Source of the DNA: Paulinella micropora
Taxonomy: Eukaryota > Cercozoa > Imbricatea > Euglyphida > Paulinellidae
Length of the DNA: 64,000 nt
NCBI GenBank assembly: GCA_019918135.1
Contig: WBZZ01005955.1
Location: forward strand, 1 to 64,000
Reading direction: 5' to 3'
Shown here: piece after piece, positions 41,001 to 49,428 of the stretch
Position numbering within the stretch: position 1 is the stretch's first letter
Layout of the letters: every line of letters starts with the position of its first letter
The notes under the pieces: model-generated
The model's database searches: none
The model's input: only the letters and a program-made list of their open reading frames with translations
What the model was told of the DNA's origin: nothing
Program-made: the position numbers and the translations under genes

Positions 41001-42424
41001 TCCTGGCCCGAGAGCTGTGCCCCGCCGCTACGTCCGAGCTGCTTCTCCTGCACAGCGCAGAGGCCGACTGGTTCAGCGAGCGCTTGGTGAGGCAGAGCAC
41101 GTTGTACTTCTCCTTTGCGCGTCCCTCGCGCTGGCGAGCGGCCTCGGACTCACTAGGCCAACGGGCGCAGACGCTGTGGCAGCGACTGCGCGGCCGGATC
41201 GAGCAGGACCTCAAGGACGACGGCCTCGCCGCACTCAGGAGGGTCCGGAGCCTGCCGGGGGTTTCCATGCGCGAGGTCCAGATCCTGGCAGGGGACATCT
41301 ACGTCTATCTGGAGCCGTCCGCCTGGTCGTGGCGACAGGCCACCATCGCCGAGGAGCTGTGGAACAGGTTGTACTTGCGGCTGCCAGCCACCATAGCGGC
41401 CGTGCGGAATATCTACGGCCGTGACCTAACTGAAATCATACAAGGCTTCACGGGGCAGAGTTTCAGTGAACAGCTAGGCGTGGGGCGTCTGCTGATCTCC
41501 GAGACCGCGCGGCTGCTAAGCCTCCAGAGCCTGTCGCTAGTGACGGGAGGGACCGGAGTACAGGAGATGTTCAGCGGCTTCGGCCGGACGGTTTTGGCCG
41601 CGGTCGGGCAGTTTGCGGTGGATTCTGTCGTCGTCGAGCCCGTACAGCAACGAGCCGTGGAGCTGCTGACCGGCCTGCTCACAATGTCCTCGGCTCGCGC
41701 GGAGGAAGACTTCAAGGATCTGCTCGAGACAGCCCGTGCTTATGGGGGTCTGCTGTACGGAAGTGGGCAGGGTGTGGGAGTGCCGAGCCTTGACTGGCAG
41801 ACGGTGCTGCTGCCCCTCTTCACGGAGCTCTACCAGGTTGACCCCCACGGCTTAGCAGGCTCAGAACTAGAGCTGCTGCAGAGACTGGCCACACGGGCCG
41901 CGCAGCCGGCGTACGTCTTGCAGGACGGAAAGCGTACGCTTGAACTGCCGTTCCTGCTGCCGGCCCGGAATCAGAGCCGGGAGCCGGACGCCAGCGCCAG
42001 GCACGGGCTGCCCCCCCAGGGGCAGGACATGTTCGTCCAGGCCTGCTTCGTGGAGGCCAAGCAGGGTAGGCCGGGGTCCGTCCTGCTGGCCCCGACCCAA
42101 CGCGAGCTCGTCCGGCGGCTAGCGGGGGGCGTCTCGGCGGACGAGCTGGCGCCGGCGGAATATGAGTGGCTGTGCAGAATCGTCGAGAGCGGCCCCGGGC
42201 GCACGCGGACGTACCAAACCCCCGAGGGGGACCTAGCGCTGATGGCAAAGGCACAGGGTCTGCTGGGTGACCGGATCGTCGTGTCGGAGCCGAAAGCCAA
42301 AACGCTGGCCAGGCGGCGAAGCGCAGGGAAAGCTGCTTGCCTCGCCGGGAGGTCAAGCCCGGAGCGGCCAAGCCCGGAGCGGCCGGGCCTCTGGCCACCC
42401 TTTCCTAGGACGGACCGTGAATAA
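38066..42424 (+). CDS. Large membrane-anchored protein (1,452 residues), unknown
   Basis: Longest intact frame of the island. ATG 38066 chosen because it starts ordinary protein sequence (MERHQEASRTGLADGEGDLW). Residues 125-205 are Gly/Pro/Arg-rich; a single transmembrane segment follows (AAVCVGVVAVVVIVYRN, about residues 228-244). The remainder is long, helical and Leu/Ala/Arg-rich, with a Pro/Ala linker around residue 780 encoded by a duplicated segment of about 54 bases (40,393-40,475). The size recalls virion tegument, spike or capsid proteins of large viruses, but no signature is recognised. The stop TAA lies inside the AATAAA signal at 42,420-42,425. Confidence 0.65.
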   Translation: MERHQEASRTGLADGEGDLWCYVLGQTPGQAFAFYQTSEHDPEVAATVRRQDVPRRLRSLAALALGPISEDAWRRYPRGTGRPGPVAAPLWVRLLLDARYLRCLGLGYRLDLKTTPEDTGTGSSSGGGRGPGPAPEKPLAAARGGPGAGGRERGVKRGALRPAVGGSGGSAGWKPRVAPPAGRRRRGGVAAGAVRPRAGGAAELAWPWCVRRTWQAYELAVSLTNAAVCVGVVAVVVIVYRNCPEPGWVSSVTTYLRSLTSPSEPAYDQVPLSFGSQSHYGPGEEAVRSAGGYLDLAGERIASNATASVLGTAVSLISQERDRAWLAEWLGSRLWSQDIQAALDYLGASAEPADQAVALLRRLTDLVTTGFLSQFVRRIQERDVRVNMGELQDLHLRLRNGLEQRLRAPYGRETPTAQQQLDLHAEARRGADVELALSQEQAGEASLCLFNLAQLARQYCTGEETHKYYMRATIERAQRETRLGRPENSVIWATQPEEEPRRALQEGGLLEQYWGGLGLPLTVSQFAASSLAIQDAYNRALSPRNVTETDRKSLSVLAGQVAAYLRYSLTLRSWWDRSVLRFGPPRLYGTETPDNQHEWHVLAESQLIYTSLAAFAHHVAPLLGLFFSPRLVTPDDVNDLTQYAPSAAAALLRARQTVVAFLGDEARAPALLSDLYEADQRQVARGSHPVHAREKPRVARYHQELTELQLGLPYHCSTVWAAATALGTHLRNLPLMYMLWGEHCAPRAPPSFGEYLWEAEAGAEDFWQGLVGSGPAPAPDAAPGQAARDAAPPAPDAAPGQAAKDPRPSPVGPAATPAALPLAQGRPAGAALTASATPPPNASWRELLIRLGSFRGRLRSAQGRPHRTFSREWDPARDSVGHWPALRDTLERLLASHLYEREVWPEHKLGSARAIAEAALHHEVLGTPCPGLTALAVVLWAAQEVWHTLPAPAGEEATEASVHDLLGLFWERVEQTTAFLARELCPAATSELLLLHSAEADWFSERLVRQSTLYFSFARPSRWRAASDSLGQRAQTLWQRLRGRIEQDLKDDGLAALRRVRSLPGVSMREVQILAGDIYVYLEPSAWSWRQATIAEELWNRLYLRLPATIAAVRNIYGRDLTEIIQGFTGQSFSEQLGVGRLLISETARLLSLQSLSLVTGGTGVQEMFSGFGRTVLAAVGQFAVDSVVVEPVQQRAVELLTGLLTMSSARAEEDFKDLLETARAYGGLLYGSGQGVGVPSLDWQTVLLPLFTELYQVDPHGLAGSELELLQRLATRAAQPAYVLQDGKRTLELPFLLPARNQSREPDASARHGLPPQGQDMFVQACFVEAKQGRPGSVLLAPTQRELVRRLAGGVSADELAPAEYEWLCRIVESGPGRTRTYQTPEGDLALMAKAQGLLGDRIVVSEPKAKTLARRRSAGKAACLAGRSSPERPSPERPGLWPPFPRTDRE

Positions 42425-42455
42425 AGTGAGCGCCAGTAGCTACTCTGTGTTTATT
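42420..42455. terminator. Crossed poly(A) signals of two convergent genes
   Basis: AATAAA on the plus strand at 42,420-42,425 (containing the stop codon of the 1,452-residue gene) and AATAAA on the minus strand at 42,455-42,450 for the gene ending at 42,472. The two 3' ends are within 50 bases. Confidence 0.75.
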
Positions 42456-42471
42456 GACCGGGCCGGCCGCG

Positions 42472-45200
42472 CTACGGGGTAGGTGGTGGGGAGGGAGGGG
42501 CGCCGTGCGCGTCGGGGAGAGGGGAGGCGTCCGGCAACGAGGGCCGCCCCGGGCCCGGCGGGCTGCCGGCCGGTGGCCGTACGAGCGCCTCGGCCATGGC
42601 CACGCCGGCGTGGATGAGGTCCGCCGCTCCCGCCGGCAGCCCGCGGGACTCCGCCGCCTCGTCGACCCATTGGCGGAGGGACGGCCAATCCGCCGTCGGG
42701 GCAGCCACTGCTGCAGCAGCGTCGCGACCCAGGCGACCAGGCAATCCCGCAGGGCGCGGTGAACCTTCTCTAGCAGCAGAGCTCGTCCCTTCCCCTGGGT
42801 AACGAAGCCCCCCTTCGGGTGCACGTCCCTGGGCAGCAGAGCCCCAGCCGCGGGATCGTGGGTGGGCGTGCCATACAGCCCCTGCCACCCCCCTTCCGGA
42901 AACAGCAGCGACAGCAAGGCACGCAGCGACTCGTCGCACTCGGCTGGGGTCTGCTCTCCCTGAGCCACACTTGCAGGGAACCCCAGCCCGGCCCGGGGGG
43001 TCCGGAGCCGGCGTTAGGCCGCGGTACTGTTGCAGCCAGCCGCAGATCGTCCGCCCGAGCTCCCGGTAGCCGGTCAGGGGGGTCGTCCCCTGGGGAGCGT
43101 GCGGGTCTAGCCCACCGGCGTACACCAGCCGCATGGCGCGCAGCAGGGACAACCGCTTCCCCTTAGCTCCTCGTACCGAGCGGGGCAGGAAAGCCGCGCT
43201 CAGCAGCTGGACGGAAGCCTCGGGGGCCGCGCCTGGCCGCCGGACCTGGCTGTCGCAGTGTCCAGGCCACAGAGCCTGGCCTCTACCGTGCCCTGGTGCA
43301 GGCAGCGCGCTAGGTACGCTAGGGGGGCGGGAATCCGCCGGCGGACCGGTCGGAAGGTTGTCAGCTCTTGGTACAGATAATGGCACGCCAGCCTGTGCAG
43401 GGTCTCGTCGCGCAGGCAGCGGTCCAGCCGCTCCGGCAGCTCGCCCACCCGGGCTGTCCCTAGCTGGGCCAAGCCACGGGGGTCCACGCGGGCCTGCAGC
43501 AGGCGCCAGCGCAGGTCCTCGCGCACGGGGCTGGCCCGCGGGGCGGGTAAGCACAGCCAGAGGCCGGCCCGACGGAGGGTGGGGGCGGGGGCGGCCTCAG
43601 GGCCAGGTAGCCCTCGCACACAGCCAGGGCCTCCCGTGTTCGTTGAGGCTCTCGTAGTGCCGACATGAGTGCGGCCACCTGGTCCAGCCCCGTCTGCGCG
43701 CCGCCCCGCGCGTCCGCCCTCCACCAGTCCTCCAGGCACCAGGGCCCCGGACGCGAGCCGGCGGGAACAACAGACACAGCAGCAGCCGGCCGTACGCCGC
43801 GCACAGGTGTCGTGCGAGCTCGGAGCAGGCCCCGGTCGACCAGGGTATGGCGGCGGGGGCCCCCTGCGCGTCCAGCACCTGCGGCCGCACCCAGGGGTAC
43901 TCCCGCAGCGCCGCCGGGCGCTCCTGCCACTCTACACACCCCAGTGTCCTCCCGTCGGGGAACGGCCCGTGGCGCTCGTCGCGCCACCTGGTCTCCGGCG
44001 TATTCGACACCAGCACTGCGCTGAAGCCATGGACCATTAGGTTTTCCCCGAGTGGTCCACAGTGGTCCAGGTGCAGAATGCCGCTCTCCGGACCCCGGAC
44101 CTCAGTCAAGCGGGTCAGCATGCTAGCGTAGACCATGGCATTGTCCGCGCGCACAGTCATACTTCGCAGCCCACCGCAACCGACCAGAACGGCGACCAAA
44201 GCAGCGGCAGTGGTTGGTTGCACGGTGGCAGGCACTGGAACTGCCTGTTAGACGCAAGGCCGGGGGGCGTGTCCCGTTCCGCTGGCAAAGCCGGTGCCCG
44301 CACGTGCCTACTTCTAGCCCCTCCAAGCCTGCCGTGCCCTGCACCAGCAGGCGCGTCAGGTAGTGTGCCGACAGGGACACGCTTACCCGCTCGCCCGTGA
44401 CCTGCTGCCAGTTGAGTTCGCGGCACGACGGGAAAAGGAGGGGGCCTGGCTGGTGATTCCAAGTGGCCCTTAGCTGGACGTGCACCAGGCATAGGCCCTG
44501 GACCCACTGTAGCCCGCGCAGAAAGTCCAAGGACAGCTGCAGCCCACCCCCCTCCACTCCTGCTACGTACGCGTGCGCTAGTACCGCGGCGGTAGTCGCT
44601 GATGGCACGAGACGTCGCACAGCTCCCTACATCCCCGCACAGTCAGAACCCCACTCCCCGGAGGCTGTGCCACTGTCTGTGGACTCTGCCGGTCACTGGG
44701 GGGGTCCAACCTGATACTATACACAGCGTCACTATCGATCATAGACAAGTGCATTCCCTGCACGGCGGGTACGATCAGGCCCAAGGGACGCTGCGAATGG
44801 CTAACCTGTACCCACTCAAGCCGTACACAGGATGGCGGAAAAGAGAGTTCGGTGTGCGACGGCAGCAGTCGGACACACTCCAAACGCAGTTCCTTAATGT
44901 TCAGCAGTGCCTGCAGAAAGGTGAAGGGCACCTTGATCGGCCGCCACGGCAGTCCCGTAGGTTCACCTTCTCGAAGCCCGCGGCGGCCTGCTTGCCGCGT
45001 CTACTCGCCAAGTAGGTCTCGATCTCTTTACCGCGTTCCTCAACCTGGTCGTGTGTTCCATTGGTTTCTGTGGCTAGGAAGTAAATAAGCTCCTTTCCCG
45101 CCCTCGGAAACGAAGTCCCTGTTGGACGCAGGGGACGGTCCGGGCCACAAGAAAGGCAATATCATGTTGTACGGCATCATCCGGTCATTTAGGTCCGACA
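42472..45200 (-). CDS. Leucine-rich-repeat-like protein, several exons or frame breaks
   Basis: Consecutive minus-strand frames with good coding character cover this interval. The likely start is ATG 45,200, MSDLNDRMMPYNMILPFLW, weakly F-box-like. Then come LRR-like segments (NIKELRLECVRLLPSH; LSLDFLRGLQWVQGLCLVHV; LVGCGGLRSMTVRADNAMVY) and a helical C-terminal half (LPERLDRCLRDETLHRLACH; RLVYAGGLDPHAPQG; WPSLRQWVDEAAESRGLPAG). The frame changes near 45,090, 44,940, 44,640, 44,240, 43,750, 43,580, 43,230, 42,960 and 42,730. At 44,940 a 56-base GTGAAC...CTTTCTGCAG intron fits, and near 44,640 a 47-base GT...TAG one. Others lie in G/C runs and could be indels. It could also be two genes split near 44,240. 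Confidence 0.45.
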
Positions 45201-45425
45201 TGGGGAGACAGCAAGGGGGAAGAGAGTCAGAGGGCAGAGGGCATGCCCCCGTGCGGGCCAGGGGGGGAAAGGGGGATGCAGCCCCTCCCCGCCCTTTCCC
45301 TCCCCTCCCTCGAGGGAAGGGGGACAGGCTCTGCCTCCGTAGGCCCCCCTCCCGTCCTCCCTGGCCCAGCGGTCGGCCCGCGGGCGGGGCAGTGCGGCGA
45401 GGGTGTGAGTTGGTGCCGGCACGGC
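45201..45425. other. G/C-run-rich spacer
   Basis: 225 bases with runs of G and C and the word CCCTCCCC/GGGAGGG in several arrangements. Lies between two minus-strand genes: downstream of the 46.9-kb gene and upstream of the LRR-like gene. No coding pattern. Confidence 0.4.
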
Positions 45426-46980
45426 CTAGCGGGGGGAGGGCGCCGCCTGCCTGGCGAAGTCGGCCCCCGGCACCCCCGGGCGCACGAGCCGCGCCCCCGT
45501 GCCCAGCCGCCCCCCATGCTCCGTCCACACCAGGTAGCACAGCCACAGCCACGCCTCCGCCAGCGAATGGCACAGCCAGGCCCGGCGGGGCCCGCGGTCG
45601 TACACCGCCCACGTGCCCAGCACGGCCACGACGCACGGCCGCGGCCGCCGCGACGCGGGGGTCGGCTCCGCGCAGGCGCTAGCCCCGGCCGGCGGCTCCG
45701 GTTGCCGGGCGGCTTGCGTGAGCTGCGGCGGCAGGAGCACGAGCCCCTGCGCCAGGAGGTCCAGCCCGCAGGCTAGCTTGACCTGGCTGGCTAGGACCGC
45801 CAGGTCCAGGTCCTCGCCCAGCCCGGCGGGATCGTACACGTCCTGGGCCGCCCCTCCGCCCTCCTGGTCCTCCAGCGCTCCCGCCCCGTTCAGCCCCGCC
45901 AGCTTGCGGGCGCCCGCCAGCCGCTGCCCCGGCGCAGCCAGCTTCTGGAACACGACGCTGTCCTTGATCTGCGCGGCCGGCTGCTCGCAGAAGATGGTCC
46001 GGAAGTGTAGCGCCAGGCAGCCTGGCAGGTCCCGGGCGCAGCTCACCTCCCGCACGGCCCGCAGTACCTGGTCCGTGCACGCTTCCCCGGGCGCGGGCCC
46101 CCCCACAGCAGCGCGCGGCAGCTGGACCGGGGCGGCCGCCCCGCGGGCAGGTCCCGGCCCCGCGCCGCGAGCCGGGCCCGCACCTCGTCCCAGGGGGGGG
46201 CCTGCGCCCTTCGCAGGAGCCCGTGCAGCAGCCCCACGTACAGCTGCCAATGGGTCAGGCTCTCCACGGCGGGCGACAGGTCTGCCAGGCCGCGGCCCGC
46301 GTCGCTGCAGGTCGCCAGGCACGCGCAGGCAGCCCAGAAGGCACCCTCGAAGCCGGACCAGGCCCGCTGCTCTACCCACTCACCGAACCACGCGCGCAGG
46401 CCGTCGGCCTCGGCCCGGGTGCCCCGCCGCAGCCCCGTCAGGACCTCCACCAGCTGCCGCCTGGCGCGCAGCAGCTCGGCGGCCGGCAGCCCCGCGCCGC
46501 CGGCCGGCAGGTCCCCTGCCTGTGGCTCGCTGGTGCACGTCAGCAGGGACAGGCTGCCCTGCCACGCCCTAGCTCCTCCAGGGCGGCCTCTAGCTGCCGC
46601 GGCGCCCCGGCGGCCGGGGGCAGGCTGCCGAACGGGCGGCCGCCCCAGCGCTGCTCGTACAGCACGGCCGCGCTCAGCCCCCAGGCACACATCTGCCACA
46701 GGCCCACCGTTCGGACCGGGGGTACGTGGGCCGGGCTCGCCACCGCGCTCAGGCGCACCGGCGGGTGCCCCAACGCGTAGTGGCCGGGGTAGTGACGGGC
46801 CAGCGCTGCCCACAGCACACGCACGTCGGCCGGCCCGGTGGTCGGGCCGCCCCGGCGGACGGCCCGCACACACAGGCGCGCAGGGCGGAACTGGCGAGTG
46901 TCATCAGCGCGTCCAGTTCCGCCGGGGCCAACTCGGCCCCGGCCTCCGGGAGTTCCGCGAACGCCCACAGCTCGGCCCTT
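45426..46980 (-). CDS. Unknown protein, four frame segments
   Basis: Coding character moves through four minus-strand frames: 46,980-46,860 (AELWAFAELPEAGAELAPAE), 46,860-46,565 (RVLWAALARHYPGHYALGHP; VGLWQMCAWGLSAAVLYEQR), 46,560-46,100 (GLRAWFGEWVEQRAWSGFEG) and 46,080-45,426 (QVLRAVREVSCARDLPGCLA; AWLCHSLAEAWLWLCYLVWT). The joints lie near 46,860, 46,565 and 46,090; only some have GT/AG pairs of plausible spacing. Rich in Trp, Leu and Ala, probably globular and helical. No family recognised. The start may be ATG 46,904 or further upstream; it faces the 47,314 gene head to head. Confidence 0.4.
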
Positions 46981-46984
46981 TCTG

Positions 46985-47305
46985 TGCGGGGGGGGGGTGC
47001 CCCGGGGGGGGTACCCCTTCCTGCTCTCCCCGGGGGGTACCCCCCCTCCTGCCCCCCTTCCCTCCCCCGGGGAGGGGGAGAGACCGGCAGAGGAGAGTGA
47101 GGAGGGGAGGGGACCCCCCCCGGGGGGATCCTTTCCCGGGTGGGGGTAGAGGGGCAGGGGGGGTACTCCCCCGGGGGGGGGCAGGGGGGGTACCCCCGGG
47201 GGGCAGGGGGGTACCCCCGGGGGGCAGGGGGGGTACCCCGGGGGGGCAGGGGTACCCCCGGGGGGGCAGGGGGGTACCCCCGGGGGGTACCCCCCCTGGC
47301 TACAG
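46985..47305. repeat. Palindromic GGGGGTACCCCC array in a divergent promoter region
   Basis: About ten copies of the palindrome GGGGGTACCCCC or GGGGGTACCCC separated by GGGGGGCA(GGGG) spacers of 8-14 bases, densest at 47,150-47,300. It lies exactly between two head-to-head genes (minus to 46,980; plus from 47,314). It could be a bidirectional promoter, protein-binding array or replication origin; nothing proves which. Confidence 0.85.
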
Positions 47306-47313
47306 TAACGAAG

Positions 47314-48183
47314 ATGACTTCCCCGAACCCCGCCCCGTCGGAGGACACCAACGAGCCGTACATGGAGAGTAAACAGGCGTCGTCTTCCTCTTCAGCGACC
47401 CCTTTCTACCTGAACAATCAGACCAACAGCGCCCGGCCCGATGCCCGCACCACCACTGGCGGCCCCAAGATCGGGTGGCTGAAGGAAGAGCTGCGCCGCG
47501 CCTACCGCGACAGGGGGGACCTGCTGGCGGGGCAGTACCTAGACTTTGTCGAGGGGCTCACACTGGTCGCGCCCGCCCGGTCGAGGCAGGCTACGCACGC
47601 CACCCTGGCTTCCAACTGGTGGTACCACCAGACACGCGAGCAGGCGCTCGGGCCAGGCAGGCCCCTGAGCTTGTGGGCGTTCTTTGCGTGCCAGCCGGGT
47701 GTCTACAGCTGTTGGGACGCGATGGATCCAGTGCTGCGCAACGCCGTGCGGCAGAGCGAACGGGATGTGCAAGATGCGCGCACCACCACGACCCCCCGGC
47801 TGCTGCGCTTCCCGCTACTGCTGTGGTTCGAGGAAGCCAAGAGCAGGTTCCAGGCACTGGTTTTGTACCGCCTGTACTGCACCTCGTCCGCGTTCGCGCT
47901 CACTGGCCAGCTGTACCGGCAGGTCACCGCTGAATTAGCCAGGCAGCGCCAGGTAGCGCTGGACTGGTTCGCGGAGTGCGTCCTGGCGACCGCCCGGGCG
48001 CCTGTCCCAGACACCACGACGGCCCCGGCCGAGGAGGCAATCGTCTACGACGACGACCTCGACTTTTTCCCCGCGCCCGGCCAGAGGGTCTACGTCTGCC
48101 TGCGCGCCTTCTCCCGGCGGTACACGTACGCGCTGACGTTCGGCCCGTACCCGGCCGGCCCCACCCTGGCGACGCCGGCGTAG
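47314..48183 (+). CDS. Unknown 289-residue protein
   Basis: ATG 47314 is the first Met after the palindrome array. The Ser/Asn/Thr-rich leader (about 50 residues) is followed by ordinary globular sequence: KIGWLKEELRRAYRDRGDLL, PLSLWAFFACQPGVYSCWDA, PLLLWFEEAKSRFQALVLYR, and a C-terminus YVCLRAFSRRYTYALTFGPY. No signature recognised. Unbroken frame. It is followed by another plus-strand gene after 205 bases of G/C-rich spacer, which has no other feature. Confidence 0.6.
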   Translation: MTSPNPAPSEDTNEPYMESKQASSSSSATPFYLNNQTNSARPDARTTTGGPKIGWLKEELRRAYRDRGDLLAGQYLDFVEGLTLVAPARSRQATHATLASNWWYHQTREQALGPGRPLSLWAFFACQPGVYSCWDAMDPVLRNAVRQSERDVQDARTTTTPRLLRFPLLLWFEEAKSRFQALVLYRLYCTSSAFALTGQLYRQVTAELARQRQVALDWFAECVLATARAPVPDTTTAPAEEAIVYDDDLDFFPAPGQRVYVCLRAFSRRYTYALTFGPYPAGPTLATPA

Positions 48184-48388
48184 CTGGCCACCCCCCCTGG
48201 CCGGCCGGGGGAGGCAGGAGGGAGGGGGCGCCGTTCGTTCCTCCCCCCCGCCCGCCACTCGTCCGGGCCCGCCCGGGGTGCGCCACGGGGCGCGGGAGAG
48301 GGAGGGGGAGGAGGGAGTGGCGCCGGCCGGCGCCCGTCGGTGGCGTGTACCACCCTGCAAAACGCAGGGCGGCACCCCGACCTAGGAC

Positions 48389-49258
48389 ATGGACGGCACG
48401 GGCTGGACGTACGACGGCGAGGGCGCGCTGGACTATGACTGCGGGGAAGTGACTATCTCGTGCTTAGCACAGGCCAAGGCCGACCGGGACACGGGGGGCT
48501 TGCACCGGGGCCAGCTCTACCCCGGGGACCACAAGATCCAGCTGCGCCCCTGTGACCTGGCCATCGCCAAGGCCGACGACCTGCTGGACCTGGTAGGCGA
48601 GCTACCGCTCGTCACTAACTGCGCCACCCACTGGGAGATCCACGAGCCGCTCCGGCTGCACCCGGGGAAGGCGGCCGAGGACAGGGAAAGACCCCTGGAG
48701 TGGCGGGTGCTGGGCGTCTGCGGGGAGGACAGCGAGCCGGGGGGGCGCCCGGGCAAGCCGCTGCGCTTGCAGGTGCTGGGGGGCACGGACCTGCACCTGC
48801 CCCAGCTGGGCTCTGCCCCGCAGGCGCACTGGGCACACCGCAACATGTACCTGCACGCACACCTGCCCTCTCGCCAGCAGCTAGCCGACCGCAAGGACGC
48901 TCCCGGGGAGCCCTCGCGCGTGCTGGTTACGCCCGACTACCTGGTCGCGGCGGCCGACCGGCTGCGGCTGGGGTACCTCGGCTCGCAGGCCGCCGGGGCG
49001 CCCCGGGCCCGGGACGACGCGGCGGTCTTCCGGGCCCAGCTGCAGGACTGGCGCCGGACCGATCCGCACTGGCAGGGCCTGCGCGGTGACCCACCCGCTC
49101 AGCTCGCAGCGCGCGCGGCGGACCTCTTTAGACTGGTACAGGAGGCGGCCCGAGAGTACTTGGAGCTGGCGGCCGAGCACGAGGCGCGCAACCAGTTCGT
49201 CGGCCGGTGCATCCGGGCGGCGCCCCTGGGCGAAAAGACTAGGGTCCTCCTGACGTAG
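48389..49258 (+). CDS. Unknown 289-residue protein
   Basis: Intact frame from ATG 48389 (MDGTGWTYDGEGALDYDCGE). Mixed alpha/beta composition with VTISCLAQAKAD, ELPLVTNCATHWEIHEPLRL, and a helical C-terminus (DLFRLVQEAAREYLELAAEH). No motif recognised. AATAAA follows at 49,355-49,360. Confidence 0.6.
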   Translation: MDGTGWTYDGEGALDYDCGEVTISCLAQAKADRDTGGLHRGQLYPGDHKIQLRPCDLAIAKADDLLDLVGELPLVTNCATHWEIHEPLRLHPGKAAEDRERPLEWRVLGVCGEDSEPGGRPGKPLRLQVLGGTDLHLPQLGSAPQAHWAHRNMYLHAHLPSRQQLADRKDAPGEPSRVLVTPDYLVAAADRLRLGYLGSQAAGAPRARDDAAVFRAQLQDWRRTDPHWQGLRGDPPAQLAARAADLFRLVQEAAREYLELAAEHEARNQFVGRCIRAAPLGEKTRVLLT

Positions 49259-49339
49259 GGTAGTGCCGGTCGCGGCGGGACAGGGAAGGGCCGCCCCTTT
49301 CCCCCCGGAGTGGAGGTCGCGGCGTGTGGGTCAAGCAGT

Positions 49340-49360
49340 TTTATTCCTGGAGGCAATAAA
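49340..49360. terminator. Crossed poly(A) signals of two convergent genes
   Basis: Minus-strand AATAAA at 49,345-49,340 for the gene ending at 49,429, and plus-strand AATAAA at 49,355-49,360 for the gene ending at 49,258. Each signal lies beyond the other gene's, so the 3' untranslated ends overlap. Confidence 0.75.
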
Positions 49361-49428
49361 CATAAATGTAATTATAGGGCCTTGAACCGGGCCCCGAACT
49401 TTCGCGGGTGCTTTAGTAGTCGTGCCGG

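Noticed and set aside
39763..41298. 511-residue minus-strand ORF
   Set aside because: Antisense shadow of the intact 1,452-residue gene: Ser/Arg/Ala-rich and without start context.
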